From DTLC01 sp964555645 (GTDB lineage Bacteria; Verrucomicrobiota; Verrucomicrobiia; Limisphaerales; DTLC01), in contig CAZKTA010000017.1 of assembly GCA_964555645.1 (NCBI GenBank), positions 1-63,506 of the forward strand: 63,506 nt of DNA, read 5' to 3'. The notes beneath the pieces are model-generated. The model had not been told where the DNA came from and made no database searches. It saw nothing but the letters and a program-made list of their open reading frames with translations. How positions within the stretch are numbered: position 1 is the first letter of the stretch; each line of letters begins with the position of its first letter. This document shows, piece after piece, positions 35,533 to 43,971 of this stretch. Position numbers and translations under genes: made by a program.

Positions 35533-36372
35533 ATGTTGTTGAGAGCGCGCAAGTTCGAGTTTAAGTTCCCCCGACCAACAATTGTGATGGGAATAGTAAA
35601 CGTGACACCTGACTCGTTTTATGACGGGGGCAGGTTCTTCGACAGGGACAGCGCCGTTGCGCACGCGCTTGAGCTTGAAAAACAGGGCGCAGAAATACTC
35701 GATATCGGTGGCGAATCGTCCCGGCCGGGTGCCGAGCCGGTCAGTACAGAGGAGGAACTGCGCAGGGTGATGCCCGTGATTGAGGCGCTCAGCGGGCGTG
35801 TGCAGATACCAATCTCAATTGACACAATGAAACCTGCGGTTGCACGTGCGGCACTGCGCGCAGGCGCAAGCATTGTCAATGACGTGGGCGCAAACCGGTT
35901 TGAGCCGGACATGTGGCATGTTGTGGCTGAGTTCGGCGCAGCCTACATCTGCGTGCACATGCAGGGTACGCCGCTGACAATGCAACTAAACCCGGCGTAC
36001 AGCAACGTAATCACTGAGATCGAAGCGTTTTTTGCAGATCGTATGGAGCGACTCGGCAAAGCCGGAGTTAAACCCGAGCACGTCGTGTTCGATCCCGGCC
36101 TCGGTTTTGGGAAAACCGTCGAGCACAATCTCCAGTTGCTGGCCATGCTGGACCAATTCAAGAAATTCGAGCGTCCTTTGATGATTGGGCCATCGCGCAA
36201 GTCGTTTATCGGTCGTGTGCTGGGTGTTGAACCTAGAGACAGGCTTATCGGGTCACTTGCATGCGCAAGCTGGGCTGTTACAGTCGGGGCAAACATCATA
36301 CGCACACATGACGTAGCTGAAACCATTCAAACGGTTCGGATGACAGAGGCTCTCAAAACTTATCGCACCTGA
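35533..36372 (+). CDS. folP: Dihydropteroate synthase
   Basis: Joins p-aminobenzoate to pterin in folate synthesis (279 residues). Signature loops MGIVNVTPDSFYDGG, LDIGGESSRPGA, VNDVGANRFEPD and GPSRKSFIGRVLG are intact. The TGA stop overlaps the ATG of cdaA (TGATG), so translation is coupled. The folP-cdaA-cdaR-glmM order is known in several phyla. Confidence 0.96.
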   Translation: MLLRARKFEFKFPRPTIVMGIVNVTPDSFYDGGRFFDRDSAVAHALELEKQGAEILDIGGESSRPGAEPVSTEEELRRVMPVIEALSGRVQIPISIDTMKPAVARAALRAGASIVNDVGANRFEPDMWHVVAEFGAAYICVHMQGTPLTMQLNPAYSNVITEIEAFFADRMERLGKAGVKPEHVVFDPGLGFGKTVEHNLQLLAMLDQFKKFERPLMIGPSRKSFIGRVLGVEPRDRLIGSLACASWAVTVGANIIRTHDVAETIQTVRMTEALKTYRT

Positions 36373-37247
36373 TGTGGGCGGTAATCAAAGAACATTGGCG
36401 ATCTACGCTTGAGGTGATAATCCTCACAGTGGCGATCTACTACGCGTTACGGTTCGTGCGCGGTACACGCGGGTGGCCGGTGTTTTTCGGATTCGTTGTT
36501 GCGCTGCTGACAGTTGCGGTGGTGACAACCGCGCTGAACCTGACTGTTCTACTTTGGATTCTGAAAACGTTTTCGGCTGTGTTTGTGATTGCCGTGCTCG
36601 TGATTTTCCAACCCGAGCTAAGAAGCATGTTGGCCAAGCTCGGCAACCTACCTGTGTTTGTTACTGTTGACGAACAACGTGAAAACATCGAGGTAATAAT
36701 CGAAACTGTCGAACGGCTGTCTGATGTACGGATCGGTGCACTGATTGCAATCGAGCAGAGCATTCAACTGGCCGATGTGGTCGAGCCGGGTGTTGTTGTT
36801 GATTGCGAGGCTACACCTGAGATGCTCGAGACGATTTTCTTCCCGAACAATGCAATCCACGACGGTGGTGTGATCGTCAAGGGCAACCGCATCACACACG
36901 CAGCTTGTATCTTTCCACTAACACAACGGCAGGACCTGCACGCGTCACTCGGCACGCGGCACCGCGCTGCCATCGGTTTAACCGAAGAAACAGACGCAGT
37001 TGTGGTTGTCGTGTCAGAAGAAACCGGTGCTATCTCGTACGCATACAAGGGCCAACTGGTGCGTGGTGTGACAGCCGAGGAATTGCGCGCATTTTTAAGC
37101 TCGGTGCTCGTGCCACGGGCGCGCGCACGCAGTTGGATCGAGTGGGTTCGTGCATTGACAACGCGCCCGGCAAGACCTACACAGCCGGTTGTCACAAAGT
37201 CCCAAACTGCACCCGCACCGGCTCCAACAAACAAAACCACAGCTTGA
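36372..37247 (+). CDS. cdaA: Diadenylate cyclase CdaA
   Basis: Makes cyclic di-AMP from two ATP (291 residues). About three N-terminal membrane helices are followed by the DAC domain with NAIHDGGVIV and GTRHRAAIG. The usual Asp-Gly-Ala motif is Asp-Gly-Gly here. The catalytic Asp and the RHR are kept. A Pro/Ala/Thr-rich tail ends the protein. It is followed at once by a YbbR-domain regulator and glmM, its normal partners. Confidence 0.94.
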   Translation: MWAVIKEHWRSTLEVIILTVAIYYALRFVRGTRGWPVFFGFVVALLTVAVVTTALNLTVLLWILKTFSAVFVIAVLVIFQPELRSMLAKLGNLPVFVTVDEQRENIEVIIETVERLSDVRIGALIAIEQSIQLADVVEPGVVVDCEATPEMLETIFFPNNAIHDGGVIVKGNRITHAACIFPLTQRQDLHASLGTRHRAAIGLTEETDAVVVVVSEETGAISYAYKGQLVRGVTAEELRAFLSSVLVPRARARSWIEWVRALTTRPARPTQPVVTKSQTAPAPAPTNKTTA

Positions 37248-37248
37248 C

Positions 37249-37671
37249 ATGCGGCTAAAAGATTTGGTCCTGAAAGATTTTTGGTTGAAACTGTTGTCAC
37301 TGGCTTTTGCGGTGTTGATTTACGTCACAGTGTCAACTGTTATCGAACGCGAGACCAACCTTGCCACAGATACACTCAGCATAGCGCAGTCGCGTGTTTT
37401 TCCGGCTTTGCCGGTGCTAGTTGTGTCATCTGCGGCCGACGTGCACGATTTCAAAGTCCAGCCAAGCTACGTCGAAGTCGAAGTACGAGGGTCACCTGCC
37501 GTTGTATCGAAGCTTACAGAGAAAGATGTGCGTGTGATAGTTGAGCTGACAGACATCAAATGGGCGGTTGGCCTGCGCAAACGTGTGGAAGTCTCAACTC
37601 CACCTGGCGTGATGCACGTGCGTGTATCGCCATCCGAAGTTGAGGTTGTCATGCCTACGAAAACCGAGTAG
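37249..37671 (+). CDS. YbbR/CdaR-like regulator of c-di-AMP synthesis
   Basis: 140 residues. One N-terminal transmembrane helix (FWLKLLSLAFAVLIYVTV) and a single YbbR domain (DFKVQPSYVEVEVRGSPAVV; VRVSPSEVEVVMP). Typical CdaR proteins carry several YbbR domains; this has one. The start lies one base after the cdaA stop. By context it should act with CdaA on the outer face of the membrane. Confidence 0.87.
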   Translation: MRLKDLVLKDFWLKLLSLAFAVLIYVTVSTVIERETNLATDTLSIAQSRVFPALPVLVVSSAADVHDFKVQPSYVEVEVRGSPAVVSKLTEKDVRVIVELTDIKWAVGLRKRVEVSTPPGVMHVRVSPSEVEVVMPTKTE

Positions 37672-37681
37672 GAGGTAATAA

Positions 37682-39064
37682 ATGGGTGCACCACAAAAAA
37701 TCTTTGGCACGGACGGTGTCCGCGGCATAGCGAACATCGAACCTGTCACAGCTGAGACAGCGTTAAAACTTGGGCGCGCGGCGGCGCATGTGTTTAAACA
37801 CCTTGAGGCGCAGTCACGCGGGCGCGGCAGGCACAAGATTGTAATCGGCAAAGACACACGGTTGTCGGGGTACATGCTCGAAAACGCAATTTGCTCCGGC
37901 ATACTTTCAATGGGTGTGGATGTGCTGTTGATCGGGCCGTTACCCACGCCGGGTGTAGCCTATGTAACGCGTAGTCTCCGCGCCGATGCAGGCATTGTTA
38001 TCACGGCCTCGCATAACCCGTACGCAGACAACGGCATCAAGTTTTTCAGAGCCGACGGCTACAAGCTCGACGATAAGATCGAGGACGAAATCGAGGGCCT
38101 TGTTTTCAGTGGCGAGATCGAGCATATCAGACCCACCGCTGAAGAAATCGGCAAGGCGTTCAGAATTGACGATGCACTAGGCCGGTATATCGAGCATGCC
38201 AAGGCATCGTTCCCAAAGGGCATGACGCTCGAAGGATTGCGAATAGTTGCAGATTGCGCCCACGGTGCAGCCTATAAATCCACACCTTGCGTGTTACGCG
38301 AGTTAGGGGCCGAAGTGCTCGTGTACGGCAATCAACCCGATGGCAAAAACATCAATGACGGTTGCGGCTCGATGCACGTGGAGTTTCTGTGCTCGAAGGT
38401 TGTCGAACACAAAGCCCACGTGGGCATTGCACATGACGGCGATGCAGACCGTGTCTTGATGTGCGACGAGAACGGCAGACTGGTTGACGGTGATGACATT
38501 CTCGCCATAGCGGCCCTTGACATGCTCGGACATGGCGCATTACGGCATAACACACTAATTGCAACTGTCATGAGCAACAGCGGCCTTGACGCTGCAATCC
38601 GCGCCAAGGGCGGCCATGTCATACGCACGCCGGTCGGCGATAAACATGTCATAGACGAAATGTTGCGCGGCGATTACAACGTCGGTGGCGAACAGAGCGG
38701 CCACGTGATCTTCCGCGATTTCAGTACCACAGGTGACGGTCTTGTCACTGCCCTGCAAATACTTCGCATCATGCAGGAGACTGGCAATCTGCTTTCGGAA
38801 CTTGCGAAATGCTGGACGCGCTTTCCGCAGGTTGTCAGAAACATTGTCGTGCGCGCAAAACCGCCTTTTGAACAGCTCAACGGTGTGTTGGAGCTTGTGA
38901 GTCAGGCTGAGCGTGAGCTCAAAAAAATCGGTGGCCGCATTCTTCTGCGATATTCGGGTACCGAACCGAAAGCACGGCTCTTACTTGAAGGCCCCGACCC
39001 GGTGCTACTTGAAACATGGTCAGAGCGGATCAGTCATGTGATTCAAACCCAGATCGGTGCTTAA
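37682..39064 (+). CDS. glmM: Phosphoglucosamine mutase
   Basis: Interconverts glucosamine-6-P and glucosamine-1-P for cell-wall precursors (460 residues). FGTDGVRG at the start, the phosphoserine loop ITASHNPYADNGIK, the metal loop DGDADRVLM and the C-terminal RYSGTEPKARLLLEG are all present. GGAGG (37671-37675) precedes the ATG. In other bacteria GlmM binds and restrains CdaA. A dispersed-repeat copy follows the stop. Confidence 0.97.
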   Translation: MGAPQKIFGTDGVRGIANIEPVTAETALKLGRAAAHVFKHLEAQSRGRGRHKIVIGKDTRLSGYMLENAICSGILSMGVDVLLIGPLPTPGVAYVTRSLRADAGIVITASHNPYADNGIKFFRADGYKLDDKIEDEIEGLVFSGEIEHIRPTAEEIGKAFRIDDALGRYIEHAKASFPKGMTLEGLRIVADCAHGAAYKSTPCVLRELGAEVLVYGNQPDGKNINDGCGSMHVEFLCSKVVEHKAHVGIAHDGDADRVLMCDENGRLVDGDDILAIAALDMLGHGALRHNTLIATVMSNSGLDAAIRAKGGHVIRTPVGDKHVIDEMLRGDYNVGGEQSGHVIFRDFSTTGDGLVTALQILRIMQETGNLLSELAKCWTRFPQVVRNIVVRAKPPFEQLNGVLELVSQAERELKKIGGRILLRYSGTEPKARLLLEGPDPVLLETWSERISHVIQTQIGA

Positions 39065-39107
39065 CGGTATTTATCAATTCCGGTTCGCATTACACTGTGA
39101 GGATAAT

Positions 39108-39479
39108 CTGATCTGCCTCATTGCATTTTAGCCTTGTAACTGCACCATTTAGCCTGAATTAGTTGGCCGGATGGTGAGTGCACGCTGCCCGTGTGCAGCT
39201 TTGCGCGCGCTGACCCAAAACACCATCAGAACATACTTGTTTCTGAACCGCCCGCCATGCCGCCCACAAATGTGTTGGACGCAAGACCTGTCTGCGTACG
39301 GACACACACAGGCGCATTCAGCGACTATCCCGCATGAACGGGACGAGTGTGCTTCACAATCCGGTTTTTCGGGTTCAGCGGACTATGCAGTCATCTAGCT
39401 GCTGCGCACGGCACAGTGCGTATGGCGGTTGGCATCTAGCCTTTTGGCAATTACGCAATTCCCAAACCGTAACAGGTAT
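39108..39479 (+). repeat. Dispersed intergenic repeat, copy E
   Basis: Starts about 45 bases after the glmM stop in glmM orientation. Landmarks are GCATTTTAGCCTTGTAACTG, CACCATTTAGCCTGAATTAG, CACAAATGTGTTGGACGCAA, CACAATCCGGTTTTTCGG and the terminal CCGTAACAGGTAT. In-frame stops interrupt the short frames that are open in other copies, which argues for a non-coding element. It ends just before the 3' end of the minus-strand operon. Confidence 0.8.
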
Positions 39480-39488
39480 CAGTTGGGC

Positions 39489-40037
39489 CTATGGTCCGAG
39501 GGGTGCATCAGGCTCATGCAGGGGCGGTAACGGCCGATCTTGTCCTGGTAAAGGCTGAGGGATGCGGGGTGCCCCGCCCGGTCCTAGCTCTGGTCCACGT
39601 TGTGCCCAGGGCCGTTGTTTTATAAGTTCATCGAATCGCTCGCGTTGTTCCGGTGTCAACTCGGCGCGTATCCTTTTGTTGACCTCGGCCCAGTGTTCAC
39701 GTAACTGTGGGCGAATGCTTTCGGTTATTTCGCGTGTTTTTTCCTGGCCTTCGCGCACGATTTGTTCGATGCGCATTCGTTGCTCGGGCGTGAGCCTTAA
39801 TTGACGCTGGACGCTGAGGACAAACTCAAGTCGCCGCTGATCAAGCAGCGGACGCGGGTTTTGCCGGCCGTTACGCAGCAGTTCAGCTGGACGCGGCCGC
39901 CAAGTCTCCAGTGCATTTGTAATGCGGCGCATTTGGCGCGCATTTACGCGCTGTGCATGACTGACCATCAGGCCGCCGGTCACAACCCCGGCCCCAAAAA
40001 TGACAACCGTTGCAAGGACAATTTTCCAAGTGTTCAT
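39489..40037 (-). CDS. Periplasmic Spy/CpxP-like helical protein
   Basis: 182 residues. One N-terminal membrane anchor or signal helix (IVLATVVIFGAGVVTGGLMV), then amphipathic helices with two LTPEQR motifs (RLTPEQRMRIEQI; ELTPEQRERFDEL) like Spy/CpxP stress proteins or periplasmic heavy-metal sensors. The C-terminal tail is rich in Pro and Gly. Third gene of an operon with an ECF sigma factor; its ATG overlaps the preceding stop (ATGA). Confidence 0.8.
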   Translation of the reverse strand: MNTWKIVLATVVIFGAGVVTGGLMVSHAQRVNARQMRRITNALETWRPRPAELLRNGRQNPRPLLDQRRLEFVLSVQRQLRLTPEQRMRIEQIVREGQEKTREITESIRPQLREHWAEVNKRIRAELTPEQRERFDELIKQRPWAQRGPELGPGGAPRIPQPLPGQDRPLPPLHEPDAPLGP

Positions 40038-40336
40038 AGGTCAACCTCCTGTTCGACTACGGCAAGCATCGCGCTTTCGAACTGATCGGCGAAAACCTCC
40101 TCTTCATTTGCGCGCGGTGTAACAACCATGAGCAACGCAATCGCCCCAACCGTTGCGGCGATACTTGCAAATGCGCCCCGGCACAGGCCGCGCGCCCAAA
40201 ACATCGAGTACTTTTGCGCACTCAGTTCTTCTATGTGCGCCATGATGCGTTTCTCAAACGCAACCGGCACAGTGTCACTCGGCGGGTTTGCACGTGCCGC
40301 AGCTATCAGTTTTCGTTCAAGCTCGACCAAGTCCAT
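40034..40336 (-). CDS. Probable anti-sigma-factor-like membrane protein
   Basis: About 100 residues from the ATG of MDLVELERKL. A charged N-terminal part (PVAFEKRIMAHIEEL) precedes one membrane helix (AFASIAATVGAIALLMVV) and a short acidic tail. No zinc-binding His/Cys motif is seen. The identity is suggested only by its place between an ECF sigma gene and an envelope protein gene. Confidence 0.6.
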   Translation of the reverse strand: MDLVELERKLIAAARANPPSDTVPVAFEKRIMAHIEELSAQKYSMFWARGLCRGAFASIAATVGAIALLMVVTPRANEEEVFADQFESAMLAVVEQEVDL

Positions 40337-40379
40337 GTTTACCACTCGACTTCTCAGACGCACCGTGCGTGCCTAAAGG

Positions 40380-40955
40380 TTACAGGTATTTTTCTGTGGC
40401 GATTTTTGCCAGGAGCCGACGCATCTCAGCCCGGGCACGGAACGCGCGCACTTTCACCAGTGGCACCGACCAGCCTGTCAGACGCGAGACTTCCTTAACC
40501 GACCGTCCTTCAATTGCAAGCAGCGTGATAACAAGGCGCGCACTTGGTGAAAGCCTCTCCAACAACCGTTCAACAAGTTGCCGAGCTGCATCGGCGGTTT
40601 CGCACGCTGCATCAGGCTGTTGACCGAAACGGTCGAGCCAGTCAAGCTCGGGCTTGCTCAGCTCTGAAAACGTAGTTTCGCGATTGCGCCGGTGCGCACG
40701 CAGGAAATCGTAGCAAGTGCGCACCGTAAGCCGCATCAACCAATGCTCGAAAGGCGCACTGGCACGGTACGTGTGCAGTTTCTGATACGCCTTTATCCAG
40801 ACTTCCTGGACAATGTCCTCGACCTCGCTTTCACGCCGTGCATATCGTCGTGCAGTTGCAAACACGCGCGGTGAGTACTTCTTTACGAGCAGCTCGAAAC
40901 ACTCGGTCCTGCCGGCGCGCACAGCGGCAATCAGCTTTAATTCGTCCTGGTCCAT
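40380..40955 (-). CDS. ECF RNA polymerase sigma factor
   Basis: 191 residues, sigma-70 family, RpoE-like. Region 2 is FELLVKKYSPRVFATARRY and EVEDIVQEVWIKAYQKL; region 4 is LLAIEGRSVKEVSRLTGW with a helix-turn-helix and VKVRAFRARAEMRRLL. It is the first of three minus-strand genes with a putative anti-sigma protein and a Spy-like protein, suggesting control of an envelope response and probable self-control. Confidence 0.93.
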   Translation of the reverse strand: MDQDELKLIAAVRAGRTECFELLVKKYSPRVFATARRYARRESEVEDIVQEVWIKAYQKLHTYRASAPFEHWLMRLTVRTCYDFLRAHRRNRETTFSELSKPELDWLDRFGQQPDAACETADAARQLVERLLERLSPSARLVITLLAIEGRSVKEVSRLTGWSVPLVKVRAFRARAEMRRLLAKIATEKYL

Positions 40956-41208
40956 TTGCCATGTCTGACAAAAGCATTTTCATCGCCAAAGCTGAAAAGC
41001 CCCGGCTCAGCATAATCAACAAGCGCAAACATCTTCTGTCTCCCAGCCGCGCGACGGAGAGCCCGGCGCGCGGATACGTTCCCGGTTAAACTTGCCGGCG
41101 TGACGATTGCGGACATGCGCCCGTGCGACCCCAATCGGCCAAGCCCATTTTTTGCAGAACCAAGCAGGACATAACGCAGTTGGTCCTCCGCATCTGAGCG
41201 GCTGAATT

Positions 41209-42087
41209 TCAAAGCGGCAGAATCGCCGTCAAGCATGCGCTGCCGAACTTTTGTTTAAACCGCTCGTCGAGCTGTTTGACAATTTCGATATTGTCGAAGA
41301 TTGCGAATACTGTCGAGCCACTGCCACTCATTAGAGCTGCCAGTGCACCATTTGCACGCAGGAAATCCTTGTAAATCGCCAGAATCGGATACTTCTGGAA
41401 CACGGGCACTTCGAGCGAGTTGTAAAACTCGGCTGAGGCAGTTTGCAGGTCTGTCGTTTGCAACAGCTCGATAAGTTTCATTGCACGCCCAGGTCTGCCG
41501 TTAAGTGCATGCGGGAATCGGCTGAGTTGTTGATACGTCCACACAGTGGAAATGCCAAATCCGGGATAAACAAGGAACAAACATTTGCCCGTCAAACTGC
41601 GGAACGGTTCAACAGGTTGGATCTGTTCGCCCCGACCAGTTGCAAGTGCGGGTTTGTCTTGCAGGAAAAATGCAACATCCGACCCCAACGCAACTGCCAT
41701 TTGCTCAAGCGCGGCTTTTTGCAGTGGCATACCAAACAGTTCGTTTAACGCGAGTAATGTCGCCGCAGCGTCGCTGCTGCCGCCCCCTAGCCCTGCGCCG
41801 ATCGGGATGCGTTTTTCAAGTTGGATGTTTACCACCGGCTCGATCTTTGCCGCCGCAAAAAAAACTGCCGCAGCACGCACGACCAGATTGCTCGGGTCGT
41901 TTTTGAGCCGTGCGTCGTTGCAGGTAAACTGAATTCCCTGACCGGTTCTTGTGAACCTGAGCGTGTCATACAATGCGACTGGGTAAAGAACAGTCTCGAC
42001 TTCATGAAAGCCGTCTTGTCGCCTGCGGAGAACATTCAACAGCAGGTTGATTTTTGCCGGTGTATGTTTTTCGACTGACGCAGGCAT
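41209..42087 (-). CDS. ispE: 4-diphosphocytidyl-2-C-methyl-D-erythritol kinase
   Basis: GHMP kinase of the MEP isoprenoid pathway (292 residues). PAKINLLLNVLRRRQDGFHE at the N terminus, ATP loop PIGAGLGGGSSDAAA and C-terminal LMSGSGSTVFAIF. The ATG directly follows the U-tract of a terminator-like hairpin (42088-42118), leaving no room for a standard ribosome site outside that structure. The 250-base gap after the gene, toward the sigma factor, holds no convincing gene. Confidence 0.96.
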   Translation of the reverse strand: MPASVEKHTPAKINLLLNVLRRRQDGFHEVETVLYPVALYDTLRFTRTGQGIQFTCNDARLKNDPSNLVVRAAAVFFAAAKIEPVVNIQLEKRIPIGAGLGGGSSDAAATLLALNELFGMPLQKAALEQMAVALGSDVAFFLQDKPALATGRGEQIQPVEPFRSLTGKCLFLVYPGFGISTVWTYQQLSRFPHALNGRPGRAMKLIELLQTTDLQTASAEFYNSLEVPVFQKYPILAIYKDFLRANGALAALMSGSGSTVFAIFDNIEIVKQLDERFKQKFGSACLTAILPL

Positions 42088-42118
42088 AAAAAACGCGCCA
42101 ACACACCCTGCTGGCGCG
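42088..42118 (-). terminator. Intrinsic terminator touching the ispE start codon
   Basis: On the minus strand CGCGCCA (stem), an 11-base loop and TGGCGCG, then TTTTTT immediately followed by ATG of ispE. It ends the upstream lipoprotein gene about 45 bases after its stop. Because the U-tract adjoins the ispE ATG, ispE transcripts must either read through it or start inside it. Confidence 0.8.
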
Positions 42119-42161
42119 CATTACCAAATGGTCCAGCCCCCTGTAGGGCCGGCACAACAGT

Positions 42162-42605
42162 TCATTGGTTTTCGAATATCTTAAATCTGCTGCCGGGTAG
42201 CCAGGGCATTACGTCCCCACCACTGAAGCCAAGATCAACGTCGGTTGCAAACATCTGGCTCGCCGGCCGCCCGGGTTTGTACGAGTCCGGATACGCAGGT
42301 ATGGCAGAAAGATAATTGGTCCAAATCGGCCTGTAAGACGGCAATGGGAACGTGACAATCTCGTACAGGCCAAGGCCCGTCCGAGCTAGTGTCCGGTTTA
42401 ACCCCCGGACAAGGCCGGTTGTATACCCTGCTCGTGGTGATTCAAACAAAGCGGCCTGTTCAATGCACCGGCTCATCTCGCCCAGCCGTACGATCTCCAG
42501 TGTGTTGTTAATGCCGCGTCCGAGTTTTTTCTCCGGGCCTGCACAGCCGGCTGCTAACAGCCCAATTGCTAACACCGCGCCAATCAGACAAAATTGGTTT
42601 CGCAT
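42162..42605 (-). CDS. Lipoprotein, TIGR04073-like exosortase-associated family
   Basis: 147 residues from MRNQFCLIG. Signal peptide with lipobox LLAAGC. The core NTLEIVRLGEMSRCIEQ and GLVRGLNRTLARTGLGLYEIVTFPLP resembles TIGR04073, a family linked to exosortase systems in this phylum. I recognise it from memory of the pattern. No exosortase gene is in the window. The frame is open about 32 codons upstream, but the lipoprotein start is better. Confidence 0.72.
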   Translation of the reverse strand: MRNQFCLIGAVLAIGLLAAGCAGPEKKLGRGINNTLEIVRLGEMSRCIEQAALFESPRAGYTTGLVRGLNRTLARTGLGLYEIVTFPLPSYRPIWTNYLSAIPAYPDSYKPGRPASQMFATDVDLGFSGGDVMPWLPGSRFKIFENQ

Positions 42606-42762
42606 AAGTTCCGGCTCAAGCTTAACAGCGGCGCTGGACTTGTAAAGAGCCATTTCGCGCTTGCACCGAAATAATCCGGCTCGCAGCCGGTCAAAGCGCA
42701 AAATCTAGTTGGCATTGCCGGTTGCATTTGTATTGTTTGGGCGAGCAAACCAAAAGATTTTT

Positions 42763-43971
42763 ATGGCCGCAAAACGTAAACATGTTCGGTATCGGGAAGA
42801 CTTGTCTGAGTTGCCTGATTGGCTCAGGAAACGTAAATGCCCGCACAGGCATAAGTACCTGTCTGGCAAACGCATTTTGCCACCAAGCATCACTGGCAAA
42901 GAACAAACGATCACCCTGATCGAGGAAATGTTTCTAGCCTACAACGCTGCCAGGCTGCGTGAGGCTTGCCAGTTGTTTGTCCAAAAAATGCTCGAACCAA
43001 ATGTCACAGTAGGCATGAGCTTTGCCGGTGCGCTCACACCGGCTGGGCTGGGTTGTTCGTGTATCGTGCCGCTTATCAAGGCTGGTTTTGTTGATTGGAT
43101 TGTCTCGACGGGAGCAAACCTATACCACGACCTGCATTTTGCTCTGAACCTGCCGGTATACGTTGGCAGCTTCAAAATCGACGACTGCGAACTGCGCAAA
43201 AACGACATCGTACGCATCTACGATGTGCTAGTCGGCTACAGCGACAACTTGATGCGCACCGACGAAATTCTGCGCGGTATTCTCATCAAGCCCGAGTTCC
43301 AGAAGGAAATGGGCACGGCCGAACTACACTATCTGCTCGGCAAATATTGTGCGCAATGGGAAGAAGAACACGGACTCAAAGATGTCAGCGTGCTTGCGGC
43401 TGCGTATCGCGCAGGCGTGCCGTGTTTTACAAGTTCACCCGGCGACTCCACCATCGGCATGAACGTTGCAGGTGTCGAGTTGCGCGGAAACAAACTACGG
43501 ATCAACCCATCAATAGACGTGAACGAATCTACTGCAATTGTGCTTGCCACAAAACGCGCCGGGGGCAAAAGCGCTGTTGTCCTTTGGGGTGGTGGCAGCC
43601 CGAAAAACTTCATGCTCCAAACCGAGCCACAAATTCAGGAAGTGCTCAGGATCAAGGAATACGGCCAGGATTATTTCATCCAGGTAACAGATGCGCGACC
43701 CGACACCGGCGGCCTGAGCGGCGCAACACCAAGCGAGGCCGTTAGCTGGGGTAAGGTTGACCCGAACGCTTTACCGGATGCGGTGGTGTGTTATTCGGAC
43801 ACCACAATTGCAATGCCGTTGTTCACGCATTATGCACTCGCAAAACATGCACCGCGTAAGCTCAAGCGCCTTTACGACCAGCGTGCGCCGATGCTTAAAG
43901 CCCTGACCAAAGAATACTTCCTGCACAACAAGGTTAAAATGCTCGACGGCAGTGATCCCGTGCTCGACTGA
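42763..43971 (+). CDS. Deoxyhypusine-synthase-like protein
   Basis: 402 residues of the deoxyhypusine/homospermidine synthase family. The NAD-binding region is near VSTGANLYHDLHFAL and the catalytic Lys is in EAVSWGKVDPNA; SPGDSTIGM and LWGGGSPKNFML are also family motifs. In eukaryotes and archaea this enzyme modifies eIF5A, which bacteria lack, so the substrate here is likely a polyamine or another protein. Start at MAAKRKHVRY; the frame is open 18 codons upstream. Confidence 0.88.
   Translation: MAAKRKHVRYREDLSELPDWLRKRKCPHRHKYLSGKRILPPSITGKEQTITLIEEMFLAYNAARLREACQLFVQKMLEPNVTVGMSFAGALTPAGLGCSCIVPLIKAGFVDWIVSTGANLYHDLHFALNLPVYVGSFKIDDCELRKNDIVRIYDVLVGYSDNLMRTDEILRGILIKPEFQKEMGTAELHYLLGKYCAQWEEEHGLKDVSVLAAAYRAGVPCFTSSPGDSTIGMNVAGVELRGNKLRINPSIDVNESTAIVLATKRAGGKSAVVLWGGGSPKNFMLQTEPQIQEVLRIKEYGQDYFIQVTDARPDTGGLSGATPSEAVSWGKVDPNALPDAVVCYSDTTIAMPLFTHYALAKHAPRKLKRLYDQRAPMLKALTKEYFLHNKVKMLDGSDPVLD

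Noticed and set aside
40956..41208. 99-codon minus-strand frame between ispE and the sigma factor gene
   Set aside because: No motif, no ribosome site and overlaps both neighbours; probably not a gene.
43095..43745. 216-codon plus-strand frame inside the deoxyhypusine-synthase-like gene
   Set aside because: Composition is rich in Arg and His, without family motifs, and it overlaps a well supported gene in another frame.
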